Positions 24,648 through 34,463 of a stretch of DNA of 48,712 bases are shown here, piece after piece. This stretch comes from Bacillota bacterium. GTDB taxonomy: Bacteria; Bacillota_G; Limnochordia; DTU010. Both the position numbers and the translations under genes were made by a program. Each line of letters opens with the position of its first letter. Position 1 is the stretch's first letter. The notes beneath the pieces were generated by a model. The model searched no databases and was not told where the DNA came from. It worked only from the letters and a program-made list of their open reading frames with translations. The stretch is from contig JAAZLQ010000322.1 in the NCBI GenBank assembly GCA_012799255.1, forward strand, positions 1 to 48,712, in the 5' to 3' direction.

Positions 24648-25160
24648 TCACCCCGTTCTCTTTACCAATTCATCTAAGTAAACCAAACGCTTATTGAGGG
24701 CCGCCAAGGGCCTAAACAACAACATCCCAACCAACCCATTAAAGATACTCGCCATCAAGATAGCCTGCCAAGTGTCTAAAGTCCAGGTTCTAGACAGACC
24801 AAAAGAAGCTGCTCCCAAAAGGTAGAGTATTTGGGTCAATGCAGTTCCTAAGAAAAGCGAGAAAAAGCGTACAATGAAGTTCTCTCGATAAAACCTTCTA
24901 GTTACAAACCCTACCACGATAGCCATCAGCATCAAGCAAGTCGCGTAAAGAGTGACAAAGCGACCTACCACAAGATCCTGCATTAGACCAGCCATAAACC
25001 CGAAGATCGCACCCGTGGGAGAATCGAGAAGCATGGCAAAGAGTAGGGTCACAAGCAGCAGAATTTCTGGTTTGAAGCCAAAAAAGAGGATACCTGGCGA
25101 ACCTGCCGTTTGTAGAACTAGAGCCAACATCAACAACAACCAATATACCACATACTTCAT
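24648..25160 (-). CDS. mreD: Rod shape-determining protein MreD
   Basis: This 170-residue integral membrane protein has about five hydrophobic segments (for example VVYWLLLMLALVLQ and ILLLVTLLFAMLL) and the family-typical GAIFGFMAGLMQDL. It links MreB and MreC to the wall machinery. It lies between mreC and the PBP2 gene. GGGGAGAGG precedes ATG 25160. Confidence 0.9.
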   Translation of the reverse strand: MKYVVYWLLLMLALVLQTAGSPGILFFGFKPEILLLVTLLFAMLLDSPTGAIFGFMAGLMQDLVVGRFVTLYATCLMLMAIVVGFVTRRFYRENFIVRFFSLFLGTALTQILYLLGAASFGLSRTWTLDTWQAILMASIFNGLVGMLLFRPLAALNKRLVYLDELVKRTG

Positions 25161-25174
25161 GCTACCTCTCCCCG

Positions 25175-25996
25175 TTACTGTTGCGGTAAAACGATGAGAA
25201 CATACTCCAAGCGGGTGAAATCCACAAAAGGCCGTACCACTGCAGAAAAGGATAGATCGTACTGGCGTGGTTCTACTGCTACCACCTCTCCAATTGGTAT
25301 GTTCTTTGGATAAATAGTACTGAGGCCAGAGGTCACAATCACATCGCCCACTTCAACAGTGGTGTCACGACTTAAGGGGCGAGCAATGAGGTCCTCCCGA
25401 TTAGCATGTCCACCTTTTAGCAACACCAAATCGCCGCTATCTTGCACCAAGCCACCGGTGGCACTTTGGGCATCAATAATCAAGAGCACCGTACTGGAAA
25501 AGCGGGAAGTGTTGATAACGGTACCTACCACACCTTCATTAGTGACAACCGCCATACCACTGTTGACACCATGATGTTGTCCTTTATTCAAAATAATGGT
25601 GCTCTCCCAGTTGCTGGGAGAGCGCCCAATTACTTCTGCAACTAGAAGATCATGTTCCCGTTCATTCCTGAAATCCAGGGCTTCCCGTAGCCATTCATTC
25701 TCCCGCCTATAGTTTCGGAGCTCCATTACTTCAGCCTGCAGGCTAAGTACTAACTCTTCTAGCTCCTCATTTCTCTCCTTCAAGCTTCGTAGATTCTGAA
25801 CCCGGTCTACTTGAGCCTGGAAAAAGCGCTGAGTCTTACTGAACGCCCACTGAAATGGTACCAAAACGTCCCGCCAAAGCCCTTCCAACCTGGTAATCTC
25901 CAAGCGAGATGTGGAGGTATAATGGATTGTGCCGACCAAAACAATTACCAATACGATAATTAAAGGAACTTTCCAGCGCAGTATGTGTTCCAGCAC
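25175..25996 (-). CDS. mreC: Rod shape-determining protein MreC
   Basis: This 273-residue protein has one N-terminal membrane span (VPLIIVLVIVLVGTIHY), a coiled coil (VQNLRSLKERNEELEELVLSLQ region) and a beta-barrel periplasm-side domain (EVIGRSPSNWESTIILNKG, VTSGLSTIYPKNIPIGEV). It scaffolds the elongasome. GTG 25996 is the start. It lies 35 bases after mreB. Confidence 0.95.
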   Translation of the reverse strand: MLEHILRWKVPLIIVLVIVLVGTIHYTSTSRLEITRLEGLWRDVLVPFQWAFSKTQRFFQAQVDRVQNLRSLKERNEELEELVLSLQAEVMELRNYRRENEWLREALDFRNEREHDLLVAEVIGRSPSNWESTIILNKGQHHGVNSGMAVVTNEGVVGTVINTSRFSSTVLLIIDAQSATGGLVQDSGDLVLLKGGHANREDLIARPLSRDTTVEVGDVIVTSGLSTIYPKNIPIGEVVAVEPRQYDLSFSAVVRPFVDFTRLEYVLIVLPQQ

Positions 25997-26031
25997 CTTT
26001 TCACCACCTCATCATCTCATCGCCAAGGAAA

Positions 26032-27057
26032 CTAATAACGCTTTGGTCCTAACATGATTCTTTGCAACAGATCAAAATGGCGTAATGCTTGTCCCGCACC
26101 TTCTACGACAGCGGTTAAAGGACGCTCGCAAATATGCACTGGCATACCTGTTTCTCTCATCAAGAGCTCATCAAGGCCATTAAGCAATGAGCCGCCTCCG
26201 GCCATCATGATACCCCGATCCATAATATCGGCTGCCAGCTCTGGGGGGGTACGTTCAAGTGTAACTTTGACTGCATCCAAAATCGCTTCGATGGGCTCTT
26301 CTAGTGCCTGATAAATCTCGTTAGAAGAAACCATTACTGTCTTGGGCAAACCTGTGACCAAATCACGTCCCCGTACTTCCATCGTGGCCTCTTCTTTGCC
26401 ATCAATATGGGCATAGCCAATCTCGGCCTTGATCTTTTCTGCAGTCCTTTCTCCAATCAAGAGGTTGTACGCTCTGCGAATGTACTGAACGATGGACTCA
26501 TCCATTTCATCTCCTGCCACTCTAATGGAGCGGTGGGAAACAATCCCTCCAAGAGAAATTACAGCAACCTCAGTAGTACCACCACCGATATCCACAATCA
26601 TGGTTCCTGTGGGCTCCTGAACTGGTAGCCCTGCTCCAATCGCTGCGGCCATAGGCTCTTCGATCACTCTCGCATCCTTTGCACCGGCAGAAAGGGTTGC
26701 ATCAATGACAGCCCGTTTTTCAACCTCTGTCACCCCCGAGGGAACAGAAATAACTACCCGGGGACGTCTGAATCTAGAACGGCGGGTTGCCTTATTCAAG
26801 AAGTCTTTTAACAGGCGCTCAGTCACCTCAAAGTCGGCGATTACCCCATCTTTCAAAGGGCGGATGGCGATAATATTGCCCGGAGTCCTCCCTACCATCT
26901 CTTTAGCCTTATTTCCTACTGCAAAAATCTCGTTGGTATTGCGGTCAATAGCCACAACTGATGGTTCATTGATAACAATGCCACGCCCTTCCACCAACAC
27001 TAGAGTGTTGGCAGTTCCTAAATCAATTCCTATATTCTTCCCAAAGCGCCTGAACAT
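26032..27057 (-). CDS. mreB: Rod shape-determining actin homologue MreB
   Basis: This 341-residue bacterial actin forms membrane-bound filaments that guide lateral wall growth. Phosphate-binding motifs are clear: [12 protein letters not shown] at the start, [19 protein letters not shown] in the middle, and [16 protein letters not shown] toward the end. Full length. It starts at ATG 27057 with GGAAGGGG upstream, 19 bases after radC, the standard maf-radC-mreB order. Confidence 0.97.
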   Translation of the reverse strand: MFRRFGKNIGIDLGTANTLVLVEGRGIVINEPSVVAIDRNTNEIFAVGNKAKEMVGRTPGNIIAIRPLKDGVIADFEVTERLLKDFLNKATRRSRFRRPRVVISVPSGVTEVEKRAVIDATLSAGAKDARVIEEPMAAAIGAGLPVQEPTGTMIVDIGGGTTEVAVISLGGIVSHRSIRVAGDEMDESIVQYIRRAYNLLIGERTAEKIKAEIGYAHIDGKEEATMEVRGRDLVTGLPKTVMVSSNEIYQALEEPIEAILDAVKVTLERTPPELAADIMDRGIMMAGGGSLLNGLDELLMRETGMPVHICERPLTAVVEGAGQALRHFDLLQRIMLGPKRY

Positions 27058-27076
27058 ACGGTTTCCCCTTCCTTTA

Positions 27077-27766
27077 TCATAACAATCCTTGTTCCCGACA
27101 ACTGAAATAGCGGTTGTCGCCGATGATTATATGGTCTATGACGTCAATACCCAAGATCTTTCCCCCTTCGTATAAACGCTGGGTGGTTGCCAGATCTTCT
27201 CGACTAGGAGTAAGATCGCCGCTAGGATGATTGTGTACCAAAATCAAGGCAGCGCTACTTCTTCGAATGGCTTCTTTAAACATCTCCCGTGGATGTACCA
27301 ATGATGCGTTTAAATGTCCGATGGATACTACCTTTTTAGCAATTACTTTGTGCTTGGTATTAAGCATAATGATCATAAAATGTTCTTTATCAGCCAGGCT
27401 CAGTTCACGTAGAACTAGTTGAGCAGCATCTTGAGGACTATTCACAATTCCTTGAAACTCCATGCGTGCTTCTCCCAAACGCTTGGCCAACTCAAAAGCA
27501 GCAAGAATATCCGAGGCTTTTGCTGGCCCAATACCATTCACTGTAAGCAGTTCTTCAAAGCTTGCAGTAGCTAACTCTGGTAAAGAACCAAATTTTGCCA
27601 ATAATTTCTCTGCTAAAGACAACGCGGACTCTTGCTGATTACCGGTGCCCAAAAGGATAGCGATCAACTCTTTATTCGCTAAACGTTCTGCCCCATGGCG
27701 CTTTAAACGCTCCCTAGGACGCTCCTCCTTCGGCACATCTTTCATCTTAATTCTTGTTGTGGTCAA
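27077..27766 (-). CDS. radC: RadC-like JAB-domain protein
   Basis: This 229-residue protein has helix-hairpin-helix sequence ([21 protein letters not shown]) and a JAB metalloprotease-like domain with [18 protein letters not shown]. Once linked to DNA repair, the family's true activity is unsettled. TTG 27766 is the likely start: AGGAG lies six bases upstream and the gene then overlaps maf by 20 bases. ATG 27745, beginning [13 protein letters not shown], is an alternative. Confidence 0.92.
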   Translation of the reverse strand: MTTTRIKMKDVPKEERPRERLKRHGAERLANKELIAILLGTGNQQESALSLAEKLLAKFGSLPELATASFEELLTVNGIGPAKASDILAAFELAKRLGEARMEFQGIVNSPQDAAQLVLRELSLADKEHFMIIMLNTKHKVIAKKVVSIGHLNASLVHPREMFKEAIRRSSAALILVHNHPSGDLTPSREDLATTQRLYEGGKILGIDVIDHIIIGDNRYFSCREQGLL

Positions 27767-28361
27767 TCCTTTCTCCTTTCCCACTCCCTGGGCGGGTGGG
27801 AAAAACCTCAATACCAAACTGGCGTAAATGCTCGACCAGTTTAGGTATGGGTAACCCTACAACATTATAATAACAACCTTTTATGCTTTGTACAAGTATT
27901 CCACCAAGGCCTTGGATTCCATAGGCCCCCGCCTTATCAAAAGGCTCACCAGTGGCAATGTACCCCCAAATTTCATCATCGGTAAGTTGTCGAAAGATCA
28001 CTTTAGTAGTTTCGCCAAAGAGCAGCGGTTCCTGACCGTGTAGCACCAATGCTACCATAGTAGTAACTGCATGTTCACGACCGCTTAAGAATCGCAACAT
28101 CTTAAATGCATCGTCCGCATCCTTGGGTTTTCCCAGGATTTTCCCTTCTAAGGTCACAATGGTATCAGCCCCAAGAACCAACGCCTCAGGATTCTGCCTG
28201 CTAACTTGCTGCGCTTTGGCTAGGGCATTAGTTCGAGCCACATCAAGCGGATTCCCGGTTCCTATTTCAGTAGTAGGCAACACTTGTACTGAAAACCTCA
28301 GACCAAATTGCTGTAGTAATGCTTTACGACGTGGTGATTGTGAAGCTAAGATAAGATGCAT
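27747..28361 (-). CDS. maf: Maf-type nucleoside triphosphate pyrophosphatase
   Basis: This 204-residue enzyme hydrolyses non-canonical or excess nucleoside triphosphates (dTTP/UTP in the YhdE group) and affects septum formation. LILASQSPRRKALLQQFG, VLGADTIV and the end-part GAYGIQGLGGILVQSIKGCYYNVVGLP carry the family motifs. ATG 28361 is chosen because GGAG lies eight bases ahead. It leads the mre-min cluster. Confidence 0.94.
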   Translation of the reverse strand: MHLILASQSPRRKALLQQFGLRFSVQVLPTTEIGTGNPLDVARTNALAKAQQVSRQNPEALVLGADTIVTLEGKILGKPKDADDAFKMLRFLSGREHAVTTMVALVLHGQEPLLFGETTKVIFRQLTDDEIWGYIATGEPFDKAGAYGIQGLGGILVQSIKGCYYNVVGLPIPKLVEHLRQFGIEVFPTRPGSGKGERIDHNKN

Positions 28362-28426
28362 GCGTTCCACTCCATCATTTCGACCTGTAAATTAAATATT
28401 CACCCTTGTCCTCCAATTCCCTTCTC

Positions 28427-28451
28427 AAAAAAAGAGCCCAACTTGGACTCT
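28427..28451 (-). terminator. Terminator after the spoIID operon
   Basis: On the minus strand AGAGTCC and GGGCTCT pair (one G-U) around AAGTT and are followed by seven T residues. It lies just after the stop of the 63-residue gene and before maf. Confidence 0.8.
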
Positions 28452-28456
28452 CTTCT

Positions 28457-28648
28457 CTAGCGCTGGCGGTGGGGAATGGTGATCGGGCCCAATTCTTGCC
28501 CCACTTCCAGCAGATGTTTGTCATAGTTTATCCGATTACGGTTGATTTCCCAACCATCCACATGCCGATAATGGGCATGTACCCAATCCCAAGGAGCCTT
28601 TAACTGCTCCTCAAGATCAGTTTTACGCCGAATCAGGTCATGGTCCAC
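28457..28648 (-). CDS. Small soluble protein of unknown function
   Basis: This is a 63-residue protein that I do not recognise. GTG 28648 has a perfect AGGAGG seven bases upstream, so translation is very likely. It has a charged N-terminal helix-like part, then an unusual aromatic and histidine-rich core APWDWVHAHYRHVDGW (Trp20, 22, 33; His24, 26, 29), and a basic end. There is no signal peptide or membrane span. It lies 22 bases after spoIID and before a strong terminator, so it is probably co-transcribed with spoIID. The His cluster could bind metal, but that is a guess. Confidence 0.75.
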   Translation of the reverse strand: MDHDLIRRKTDLEEQLKAPWDWVHAHYRHVDGWEINRNRINYDKHLLEVGQELGPITIPHRQR

Positions 28649-28670
28649 CCTTTATCCTCCTTCTGCAGCC

Positions 28671-29636
28671 CTAGTATGCTTCTTTGAGCTCGATACCTTG
28701 ATAGTAGTATTGGAGAATTTCAGCATAACTATACCCTGATGTGGCCATCCCTTGGGCGCCATATTGGCTCATACCAACACCATGCCCGTAACCCCATACT
28801 GAAAATACCATTTCGTTTCCTAAAATCTCAGCAGTAAACCAGGTGGACCTGAGTGACAGTCGCTGCCTGATTTCCCGACCACTAAACCACTTTTCGCCCA
28901 CTTCTACTGTTTTTACCCTTCCCGATGGGTAACGTTCAATAACCTTAAAGTTAGTTACCCGGTCCACATCCAAGATTTCCGCCAATTTGCTTAGGCTAAT
29001 TGTGGCGGTAGAGTAGTGTCCAGGGGAGTTTACACTGTAGGGATCTTCTACCGCTCGTAGATAAGGCAACTGCTCACTCCAATAGTGCTCAGAGTTCTCA
29101 GTTCGCCCACCACTTGTGGAGTGATAGACTGCTAAAATCGGTTCCCCATTGTGATAGGCCAGAACACCTTCTGTCTGCTTGACTGCGTTCTTGATTTTCC
29201 GCTGCAGAGCACGGCCTGCCGAAGGACCATGAGCTTCGAAGAAAGTTTCCCAGGAAATCCACGCTTGACCAGATTGATAGTCCGTAGAAAGATGGGCCTC
29301 TGGATGTTCCGGAATACGCTCGTCACGTAAAATGCGACGATAAGCATACGTCCTGGCCGCAACCGCCTGGGCCTTCAACGCTTCCGGGTGAAAACTGGCC
29401 GGCATTTCAGCCGCCACAACCCCCTGAACATATTCTTCCAATGTGAGGGATAACATTTTGTTTTGCTTAGCGTCCCATAGCCCTACTAAGGGGACTTCTC
29501 GAGGAGAAAAAAAAGAGACCGTGCAACTGCGAACTAACAATGCCGGTAACCCCACGATAATAATGAATAAAAGGACTAGAGGAAGACAAGATCGTCCCCT
29601 AGAACGTTGTTTACGCCTTCTTCGTTTCGTCCTCAA
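28671..29636 (-). CDS. spoIID: Stage II sporulation protein D
   Basis: This 321-residue peptidoglycan lytic transglycosylase is needed, with SpoIIM and SpoIIP, to thin septal wall and drive engulfment of the forespore. A basic start precedes one membrane span (CLPLVLLFIIIVGLPALLV) and a SpoIID/LytB domain with LEEYVQGVVAAEMPASFHPEALK (the Glu of AAEMP is the expected catalytic residue), STSGGRTEN and WGYGHGVGMSQYGAQGMA. It starts with TTG 29636; the GGGAGGGAG site lies six bases ahead, inside the 3' arm of an upstream hairpin. Confidence 0.92.
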   Translation of the reverse strand: MRTKRRRRKQRSRGRSCLPLVLLFIIIVGLPALLVRSCTVSFFSPREVPLVGLWDAKQNKMLSLTLEEYVQGVVAAEMPASFHPEALKAQAVAARTYAYRRILRDERIPEHPEAHLSTDYQSGQAWISWETFFEAHGPSAGRALQRKIKNAVKQTEGVLAYHNGEPILAVYHSTSGGRTENSEHYWSEQLPYLRAVEDPYSVNSPGHYSTATISLSKLAEILDVDRVTNFKVIERYPSGRVKTVEVGEKWFSGREIRQRLSLRSTWFTAEILGNEMVFSVWGYGHGVGMSQYGAQGMATSGYSYAEILQYYYQGIELKEAY

Positions 29637-29683
29637 AAAAACTCCCTCCCACCCAATTCATAACTATGACTGGGGGGAGGGCG
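29635..29683 (-). terminator. Strong terminator whose 3' arm is the spoIID ribosome-binding site
   Basis: On the minus strand CCCTCCC pairs with GGGAGGG, CCCAG with TTGGG, and TCATA with TATGA, about 17 base pairs in all, followed by AGTTTTTTT. It ends the valS-folC-SPOR transcript. GGGAGGGAG, the spoIID Shine-Dalgarno site, is inside the stem, so any read-through RNA would hide it. Confidence 0.85.
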
Positions 29684-29690
29684 TTTATGC
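29661..29690 (-). promoter_or_regulatory. Weak candidate sigma-E promoter for spoIID
   Basis: GCATAAA (29690-29684), 15 bases, then CATAGTTA (29668-29661) keep the ATA and CATA cores of sigma-E promoters (five of seven and five of eight matches). Transcription would start beyond the 5' arm of the hairpin and leave the ribosome-binding site free. spoIID is a sigma-E gene in Bacillus. Confidence 0.28.
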
Positions 29691-29701
29691 CTAAAGATTA
29701 G

Positions 29702-30205
29702 CTAACGAACAATAATCGCTTCAAAGCCTTTCTGGCGCAGTTCATCCAAAAGTCGTTCAGCGTTCTCTTGGGAGCTAAAAGCGCCTGTTTGCACCCGATG
29801 TGGCGGACCAGAAATTATCAAACCTTCGTAGCCAGCCTCCTTGAGCTGAGCCACCATTCGCTCAGCATTAGCACGTTCTGAGAATACCCCAACTTGTACC
29901 CGATAAAGTGCTGAGCTTGGCGCAGGCTCAGGAGTAACTTCTTGACTAGCAGATGGCGCGGGTGCTTGGGGAGGAGATTCCGTTCGCACTGGAGCGCTAG
30001 GAGGCGCCTTGGGAGTGGTGGTAACTGGTGTCACCGCACCCTGTTGTGCCAGTGGCGTGGATGTTTGATACTGTTGCTGCAATGCTTTGACTGCATATTG
30101 ACCAATCAGGTAACCTACAAAGACAAAAATGACGCTGAGTGTAACTAAGGTGATGGCAAAATTAACTCCTTGCTTGTCACCTTTCCTCTTTTTCTTAGCG
30201 CTCAT
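29702..30205 (-). CDS. SPOR-domain membrane protein
   Basis: This 167-residue protein has a basic start (SAKKKRKGDKQG), one membrane span (about residues 16-36), a Pro/Ala/Thr-rich linker, and a C-terminal SPOR domain (YRVQVGVFSERANAERMVAQL and HRVQTGAFSSQENAERLLDEL, the two halves of its internal repeat). SPOR domains bind peptidoglycan stripped of stem peptides at division sites. ATG 30205 is chosen since GGAGGAG lies five bases before it. It follows folC by 38 bases. A role in division or sporulation septa is inferred from the domain. Confidence 0.88.
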   Translation of the reverse strand: MSAKKKRKGDKQGVNFAITLVTLSVIFVFVGYLIGQYAVKALQQQYQTSTPLAQQGAVTPVTTTPKAPPSAPVRTESPPQAPAPSASQEVTPEPAPSSALYRVQVGVFSERANAERMVAQLKEAGYEGLIISGPPHRVQTGAFSSQENAERLLDELRQKGFEAIIVR

Positions 30206-30243
30206 CGTCACTCCTCCTTTTGACTTGTCACCATACTATTTCA

Positions 30244-31521
30244 TCAGATCATTCCAGATTGCGACCGTAGGATCCTCTTCACAGAGCCTACAAGATACAA
30301 AGATCCGCAAATACAAAGGGGAAAATCCCCCTGAGCAAGGGTTAGAGCTTGGGTAAGATTAGGACAAGCTTGAGCCTGGTACCCCTGACTTTCCACATAA
30401 TCGACCAAAATACTGGGATCCATGGGAGCAAGTCGTCCACTCTCCGCCTCAGTGAAGATAAAACGTTCCGCCAATGGTAACAGGGGATCAATAATCTTCA
30501 GTTCCTTGTTATGAAGCATCCCCAGCAAAAAGGTGAATTTTCCTATCCCTAACTCACTTTGAAGTTGATAGAGACTCTTGGCCAAAGCTAAAATTCCCTC
30601 TTCATTATGGGCACCATCTAAGAGCCTGAGTGGTTCTTGAGACAACACCTCTAAACGACCAGGCCAAACAACCCCCTGCATTCCCTCATATATGGCAGCA
30701 GACGGCAAATTATAACCCAAATTCCTCAGTTCCTTGAGAGCTAAGAGGGCGGTTGCTGCATTTTCCAACTGGTGATCCCCTAAAAGGCCGATCCCAACTT
30801 CACCAAAGCCAGGAAAGAGTAGGCGCCCTCCAGCAAGACTCCAACCGAGCCCTACCCATGCCACCCCGCTAGTACTGTGAAATGGAGCACCTTCAGCCAA
30901 AGCAATCTCCCGCAATACCCGTTCGGCCGCAGGAGATTTTACTCCACTAATGACGGGAACACCCGACTTAATGATGCCACCTTTTTCTCTGGCGATCTCT
31001 TCTAGGGTAGAGCCTAATCGATCTTGATGATCCAAATTCACAGTGGTAATTACCGATAGAAGAGGTGTAACCACATTCGTTGCGTCTAAACGACCCCCCA
31101 GGCCAGTTTCCAAAACCACCACTTCCGCAGCGGCTTCCAGAAAAAACAGGAAACCGGCTGCAGTGGCTAGTTCAAATTCGGTCACTGGCCCCAGGGAAGG
31201 ATGTTGCTCTTCAACCTGTTTACAGGCTGCTTCAGCCCGAGCTAAAACACTCTCAAGGGTGTTTAGATCAATTGTGTTTCCATTGACACGAAAGCGTTCT
31301 GAGTAATGTTCAAGATGGGGTGAAGTAAATAACCCCACCTTGAAGCCACTACGCTGCAGCACTGCAGTTAAAAATGAAGATACCGAACCTTTCCCGCTTG
31401 TTCCAGCCACGTGAATGAACTTGAGCTGTTTCTGTGGGTTCCCCAGGATTTCACAGACTCTAACGATCCGATCCAGCCCTAGATGACTGCCAAACCGCTG
31501 TCTTTGCCCAATCATTTTCAT
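30244..31521 (-). CDS. folC: Folylpolyglutamate synthase / dihydrofolate synthase
   Basis: This 425-residue Mur-ligase-like enzyme adds glutamate to dihydropteroate or tetrahydrofolate with ATP. The P-loop HVAGTSGKGSVSSFL, SPHLEHYSERF, and VLETGLGGRLDATNVV are typical, and LLDGAHNEEG is in the C-terminal domain. It starts two bases after valS, the frequent valS-folC pair of Firmicutes. No strong Shine-Dalgarno site is visible, so coupling with valS is likely. Confidence 0.95.
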   Translation of the reverse strand: MKMIGQRQRFGSHLGLDRIVRVCEILGNPQKQLKFIHVAGTSGKGSVSSFLTAVLQRSGFKVGLFTSPHLEHYSERFRVNGNTIDLNTLESVLARAEAACKQVEEQHPSLGPVTEFELATAAGFLFFLEAAAEVVVLETGLGGRLDATNVVTPLLSVITTVNLDHQDRLGSTLEEIAREKGGIIKSGVPVISGVKSPAAERVLREIALAEGAPFHSTSGVAWVGLGWSLAGGRLLFPGFGEVGIGLLGDHQLENAATALLALKELRNLGYNLPSAAIYEGMQGVVWPGRLEVLSQEPLRLLDGAHNEEGILALAKSLYQLQSELGIGKFTFLLGMLHNKELKIIDPLLPLAERFIFTEAESGRLAPMDPSILVDYVESQGYQAQACPNLTQALTLAQGDFPLCICGSLYLVGSVKRILRSQSGMI

Positions 31522-31523
31522 AA

Positions 31524-34157
31524 TTACGCCTGCATCTCCTGGAGCAATATTTGCAATCTACTCACTGTAGATTTATACGATTCTACCTTTTCCCGCTCTT
31601 TCTCCACAACTTCTTGGGGTGCCTTCGCAATAAATCCTTCGTTCTTCAGTTTGCTTTCTGCCCGTTCCAATTCACGTTGTGCTTGCTCTAGTTCCTTTTT
31701 AATCCGCGCAACCTCTTCCTCAAGATCAACCATATTCGCCAAGGGAAGGAAGATATTCACGCCTTCAACCACAGCGCTGAGTGCTTTCTCTGGTCTCTGT
31801 CCGGGCTCTTCCAGAACCAACTTCTCTAAGCCAGCCAAATTCATAATCTCACCCTCAGATGGAAGCAGTTGTTCCAAAAGATCTGGATCAGCTTGACAGA
31901 TAGCTGTAATCTTGCGACCAGGGGGCACGTTTTTCTCGCTGCGCATCGTCCGAATCTCAGTGATGATCTCCATGATCGTATTCATGATCTTCTCTTCAGC
32001 AGGAGCAGCTAAACCGGCTGGATTGGGCCAGGGTGCCAACATGATTGTTTCACCATCATGGGGCAAGTTCTGCCAAATCTCTTCCGTAATAAAGGGCATG
32101 TAAGGATGGAGTAGTTGGATCGTATGCTTCAAGACATACCAAAGCACATATTGGGCTACATAACGGGACTCTTCACCCAGTCTACCATAAAGGCGTGGTT
32201 TGATTAGCTCAATATACCAGTCACATAACTCTGTCCAGATAAAGTCATAGAGAACCCGTGCTCCTTCGCCCACATCGTATCGTTCTAGAAAACGGGTTAC
32301 CTCATTGGCCGTAAACTCAAAACGACTCAAGATCCAGTGATCTGCAGTAGTCAATGCCAGTGAACCCATGTTCTGCTTCTTGGGATTAAAGTCTTCCAAA
32401 TTCATTAAAGCAAACCGAGACGCGTTCCAGATCTTATTGGCGAAATTGCGGTATGCTTCAACCTTTTCCGGAATGTAGCGCATATCGTTACCGGGCGCCA
32501 CACCAATTACCAAATTGAAGCGGAGGGCATCTGCCCCATACTCTTCAATTGCATCAATCGGATCCACACCATTACCTAGGGATTTACTCATCTTTCTGCC
32601 CTGAGAATCCCGGACCAAACCGTGGATCAAAACATCTCCAAAGGGTTTATCTTCCATGAATTCATAGCCCATAACAATCATACGAGCAACCCAGAAGAAG
32701 ATAATATCGAACCCTGTGATCAGTGTCGCGGTAGGATAAAAATGTTTGAGTTCAGGAGTCTCCTCAGGCCATCCTAAGGTAGAAAAGGGCCAGAGTGCCG
32801 AAGAAAACCAGGTATCAAGCACATCAGGATCCTGTTTAATTCGCGTAGACTTACACTTCACACATTCTGTAGGCTCCTCGACTGAAGCAAAGGTTGCTCC
32901 ACAATCATCACAGTACCAGACAGGAATCCTGTGACCCCACCACAACTGGCGAGAAATACACCAATCCTTGAGGTTTCTCATCCAGTGCAAATAATGCTTG
33001 CTAAAGCGCTCGGGGATGAAACGGATCTCTCCATTTTCCACAGCGGTAATAGCTGGCTTCGCCAAGGGTTCCATTTTGACAAACCATTGCTTCGAAACCA
33101 AGGGTTCAACAACGGTGCTGCAGCGATAACACTGACCAACCGCATGATCGTGATCCTCAATTTTCACCAACAGCCCTAAGGTATCTAGGTCCTGAACCAC
33201 TTGTTGACGCGCTTCATAGCGATCCAAACCTGCGTACTTACCCGCTTCCTTCGTCATGGTGGCATCAAGGCCAATAACTTGAATCTGCGGTAAGTTATGA
33301 CGTAAACCGATCTCAAAGTCATTAGGATCATGGGCAGGTGTGATCTTTACCATACCAGTTCCGAACTCCATATCCACATACTCGTCGGCAACAATGGGAA
33401 CCTCCCGATCAACTAGCGGTACAATTACAGTTTTGGTCAGTAGATCTCTGTACCGTTCATCCTGCGGATTCACCGCGATGGCGGTATCTCCCAACATGGT
33501 CTCGGGTCTGGTAGTAGCCACTTGAATAAAGCCACTGCCATCGCTTAGCGGATACTTGATATGGTAGAGCTTGCCTTGTTCATCCTCATGTTCCACCTCA
33601 ATATCAGAAAGGGTAGTAGAACACTCTGGGCACCAGTTCACGCTATAATGTCCCTGATAAATCAAGCCCTTCTCAAAGAGACGTACAAAAACTTCCCGTA
33701 CCGCTCTAGAGCAACCCTCATCCATGGTAAAGCGTTCCCTTTCCCAATCTAAGGACGCTCCTAGGCGTTTGAGTTGATTTAAGATCTGATTACCGTACTC
33801 TTCCTTCCAGGCCCAGGTACGGCGCAAAAACTCCTCGCGCCCTAAATCATGGCGGGTTTTTCCTTCAGTTGCCCGAATATGATCTTCTACCCGTGCCTGG
33901 GTAGCAATACCCGCATGATCTGTTCCCGGAATCCAGACCGTGTTATAACCCTGCATACGTTTCCAACGCACAAAAATATCCTGATAGGTATTATCCAGCG
34001 CGTGGCCCATGTGTAGCTGGCCGGTAACGTTCGGCGGGGGAATAACTACGCAAAACGGTTCTTTGCTTTCATCCACTTCGGCGTGGAAGAAACCGTTTTC
34101 TTCCCAAAAAGAATACCATTTATGCTCCACTTGTTTCGGATCATACGTTTTCATCAT
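31524..34157 (-). CDS. valS: Valyl-tRNA synthetase
   Basis: This 877-residue class I synthetase charges tRNA-Val. It has [14 protein letters not shown] (HIGH motif), an editing domain in between ([15 protein letters not shown]), KMSKSLGNG (KMSKS motif), an anticodon-binding domain and a C-terminal coiled-coil arm ([19 protein letters not shown] and onward). ATG 34157 is chosen because GGAG lies upstream and longer starts would overlap the T-box terminator. Expression is under a valine T-box leader. Confidence 0.97.
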   Translation of the reverse strand: MMKTYDPKQVEHKWYSFWEENGFFHAEVDESKEPFCVVIPPPNVTGQLHMGHALDNTYQDIFVRWKRMQGYNTVWIPGTDHAGIATQARVEDHIRATEGKTRHDLGREEFLRRTWAWKEEYGNQILNQLKRLGASLDWERERFTMDEGCSRAVREVFVRLFEKGLIYQGHYSVNWCPECSTTLSDIEVEHEDEQGKLYHIKYPLSDGSGFIQVATTRPETMLGDTAIAVNPQDERYRDLLTKTVIVPLVDREVPIVADEYVDMEFGTGMVKITPAHDPNDFEIGLRHNLPQIQVIGLDATMTKEAGKYAGLDRYEARQQVVQDLDTLGLLVKIEDHDHAVGQCYRCSTVVEPLVSKQWFVKMEPLAKPAITAVENGEIRFIPERFSKHYLHWMRNLKDWCISRQLWWGHRIPVWYCDDCGATFASVEEPTECVKCKSTRIKQDPDVLDTWFSSALWPFSTLGWPEETPELKHFYPTATLITGFDIIFFWVARMIVMGYEFMEDKPFGDVLIHGLVRDSQGRKMSKSLGNGVDPIDAIEEYGADALRFNLVIGVAPGNDMRYIPEKVEAYRNFANKIWNASRFALMNLEDFNPKKQNMGSLALTTADHWILSRFEFTANEVTRFLERYDVGEGARVLYDFIWTELCDWYIELIKPRLYGRLGEESRYVAQYVLWYVLKHTIQLLHPYMPFITEEIWQNLPHDGETIMLAPWPNPAGLAAPAEEKIMNTIMEIITEIRTMRSEKNVPPGRKITAICQADPDLLEQLLPSEGEIMNLAGLEKLVLEEPGQRPEKALSAVVEGVNIFLPLANMVDLEEEVARIKKELEQAQRELERAESKLKNEGFIAKAPQEVVEKEREKVESYKSTVSRLQILLQEMQA

Positions 34158-34181
34158 TGCCTTCACTCCCCATTTAGATCT

Positions 34182-34428
34182 AAAAAACTCCTCGTCCATG
34201 TAAGGACGAAGAGTTGAATTCGCGGTACCACCTTAATTCTCCCCTAAAACTGGGGAGCACTCGTTAGAGGTTATAACGGGACCACCGACTTAAGCTAGCA
34301 ATTAGTTCACTTAAGCAGCTCCGGGGCGACTTCCACAACCACGTTCTTGGAAAGCTCGCAGCTCTAGGCTTTCCTCTCTGTAAGGGTAAGTTGTGTACTA
34401 CTTCCCATCAACGCCATTCTATTTAATC
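34182..34428 (-). promoter_or_regulatory. T-box leader of valS, likely valine-specific
   Basis: The T-box core GGTGGTACCGCG lies at 34232-34221 and is followed by a terminator stem (AACTCTTCGTCC with GGACGAGGAGTT and a T-run, 34215-34182). Upstream, GGCG/CGCC and ACACAAC/GTTGTG can form stem I, which places GTC (34330-34328), a valine codon, in the specifier loop, with GA-rich AGAGAG and a GGAAAGC/GCTTTCC apical stem. Uncharged tRNA-Val should favour the antiterminator and turn valS on. It fills most of the gap between fur and valS. Confidence 0.93.
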
Positions 34429-34434
34429 AAATCC

Positions 34435-34463
34435 ATGATACACTGTGGCACTTTACCTGTCAA
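34435..34463 (-). promoter_or_regulatory. Vegetative promoter of the valS T-box transcript
   Basis: A perfect -35 TTGACA (34463-34458), a 17-base spacer and the -10 TATCAT (34440-34435). The -35 overlaps the stop region of the fur gene. Confidence 0.85.
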
